DNA of 6,448 nucleotides, taken from positions 1-6,448 of the forward strand of contig CANGOY010000111.1 in assembly GCA_947455585.1 (NCBI GenBank), written 5' to 3'. Made by a program: the position numbers and the translations under genes. Positions 5,272 to 6,448 of this stretch are shown here, in pieces; within the stretch, counting starts at the first letter, position 1; every line of letters starts with the position of its first letter. The notes beneath the pieces are model-generated. The model ran no database searches and was not told where the DNA came from. It worked only from the letters and a program-made list of their open reading frames with translations. The DNA comes from Comamonadaceae bacterium. Lineage in GTDB: Bacteria > Pseudomonadota > Gammaproteobacteria > Burkholderiales > Burkholderiaceae_C.

Positions 5272-6448
5272 TTAGGCTTGACCCGCCTTCACTTTCAAGC
5301 GCCATGCGTGCAGCAAAGGCTCGGTGTAGCCGCTAGGCTGCTCTTTGCCTTTGAACACCAAGTCGAGGGCGGCTTGGTAAGCAGGAGCTTTGGCAAAGCG
5401 GCCAGCCATTTTTTGGTACAGCTTGTCGCCCGCGTTTTGCTTGTCCACCACGGAGGCCATGCGCTTGAATGTGGCCTTCACTTCGGCCGGTGTCACCACG
5501 CCGTGGTGCAACCAGTTGGCGATGTGTTGGCTAGAAATGCGCAGGGTGGCACGGTCTTCCATCAGGCCAACGTTGTGGATGTCTGGCACTTTCGAGCAGC
5601 CCACACCTTGGTCAACCCAACGCACCACGTAGCCCAAAATGCCTTGCACGTTGTTGTCCAACTCTTGTTGCTTTTCAGCAGGCTTCCAGTTGGGCTTGGC
5701 AGTCACGGGCACTTGCAGCAAATCGTTCAAGAGGCTGTCGCGCACCTTGGTGTAGTCGACCTTTTCCAACTCTTTTTGCACGTCGACCACTTTGACTTGG
5801 TGGTAGTGCATGGCGTGCAACACAGCGGCTGTGGGGCTTGGCACCCACGCGGTGTTGGCACCTGCTTTGGGGTGACCAATTTTTTGCTTCAACATCTCAG
5901 CCATCAGGTCGGGCATGGCCCACATGCCTTTGCCGATTTGCGCTTTGCCGCGCAAGCCGCATGACAAGCCTGCCAACACGTTGTTCTTTTCGTAGGCTTG
6001 AATCCATGCGCTGGTTTTCATATCGCCTTTGCGCAACATGGGGCCTGCTTGCATAGCGGTGTGCATTTCGTCGCCGGTGCGGTCCAAGAAGCCGGTGTTG
6101 ATGAACGCCACGCGGCTGGCCGCTGCGGCGATACAGGCTTTCAAGTTCACGCTGGTGCGGCGCTCTTCGTCCATGATGCCCAGCTTGACGGTGCTGTCAG
6201 CCAAGCCCAAAACTTTCTCGACACGGCCAAACAATTCGCAGGCAAATGCCACTTCGGTGGGACCGTGCATTTTGGGTTTGACGATGTAGACAGAGCCTGT
6301 GCGTGAGTTGCGAATGCCTTTTTTGCCGTGGCCTTGCAAGTCGTGTAAAGCAATCGTCGTAGTGACCACAGCATCCAAGATGCCTTCTGGAATTTCGTGT
6401 GTTGCGCCGTCTTTGCCTGTGTAAAGAATGGCGGGGTTGGTCATCAAG
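5272..6448 (-). CDS. glcB: Malate synthase G, C-terminal part (5' end beyond the window)
   Basis: This cytosolic enzyme condenses glyoxylate with acetyl-CoA to give malate, in the glyoxylate shunt and glycolate use. About 391 of the usual 720-730 residues are present; the start lies off the right edge. The ATG near 6444 is internal, matching the family segment GHLMT, so it should not be taken as the start. Catalytic features, numbering from the first visible residue, are E94 in IMDEERRT and D122 in GFLDRTGDE (the Mg ligands E427 and D455 of the E. coli enzyme), C284 in GCSKVPD (C617) and D298 in MEDRATL (the catalytic base D631). The catalytic arginine of RNVGHL would lie a few codons outside. 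The C-terminus GYTEPLLHAWRLK is typical and complete. No frameshift or missing motif is seen. A strong hairpin terminator follows the stop. Confidence 0.97.
   Translation of the reverse strand, partial: LMTNPAILYTGKDGATHEIPEGILDAVVTTTIALHDLQGHGKKGIRNSRTGSVYIVKPKMHGPTEVAFACELFGRVEKVLGLADSTVKLGIMDEERRTSVNLKACIAAAASRVAFINTGFLDRTGDEMHTAMQAGPMLRKGDMKTSAWIQAYEKNNVLAGLSCGLRGKAQIGKGMWAMPDLMAEMLKQKIGHPKAGANTAWVPSPTAAVLHAMHYHQVKVVDVQKELEKVDYTKVRDSLLNDLLQVPVTAKPNWKPAEKQQELDNNVQGILGYVVRWVDQGVGCSKVPDIHNVGLMEDRATLRISSQHIANWLHHGVVTPAEVKATFKRMASVVDKQNAGDKLYQKMAGRFAKAPAYQAALDLVFKGKEQPSGYTEPLLHAWRLKVKAGQA

Noticed and set aside
5278..5964. 228-codon open frame on the plus strand antisense to glcB
   Set aside because: It lies wholly within the conserved malate synthase coding region, and its His/Val/Gln-rich composition is typical of the shadow of a real gene on the other strand.
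6442..6444. ATG near the right edge as the start of glcB
   Set aside because: The residues around it match an internal family segment after the catalytic RNVGHL motif, and about 340 N-terminal residues of malate synthase G would be missing.

Overview
The window is a 6.4 kb chromosomal stretch with the look of a betaproteobacterium, most likely of the Comamonadaceae (Limnohabitans/Rhodoferax-like). This is inferred from the moderate-to-high GC, the gene content (a gene ending just before gshB, a small CWC cysteine-rich protein, malate synthase G) and the protein sequences; no rRNA or other marker gene is present. I see no insertion sequences, CRISPR arrays, tRNAs or phage genes, and no gene-free stretch longer than about 110 bases.

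Layout, left to right. (1) A tail of 18 codons of an upstream plus-strand gene, probably gshA from its position, followed 5 bases later by a complete gshB (glutathione synthetase). (2) Converging on gshB is a tight minus-strand cluster, read right to left: a 74-residue CWC-type cysteine-rich protein, a 14-helix-type MFS exporter (DHA2/EmrB-like) overlapping it by 8 bases, and a class II glutamine amidotransferase of the YafJ/DUG3 type 17 bases further on. (3) Divergent from this cluster, across a 47-base gap, is a plus-strand photolyase-like gene. (4) A minus-strand gene for a small membrane-anchored protein of unknown function converges on the photolyase gene. (5) A strong hairpin terminator follows the 3' part of a minus-strand malate synthase G gene (glcB), which runs off the right edge.

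The genes cover glutathione synthesis, possible gamma-glutamyl amide hydrolysis, export, DNA photorepair and the glyoxylate pathway. They do not form one obvious pathway. The only clear operon is the CWC-MFS-amidotransferase cluster.

The most unusual item is the photolyase-like protein of 400 residues. It begins directly with the FAD-binding helical domain, and an in-frame stop 36 bases upstream excludes a missed N-terminal domain. It carries about 140 extra residues at its C-terminus, whose strand/helix order and an SFSKWW-type motif resemble the alpha/beta (antenna) domain that normally sits at the N-terminus. This suggests an enzyme with reversed domain order. The idea is an inference from reading the sequence and needs a structure prediction to confirm.
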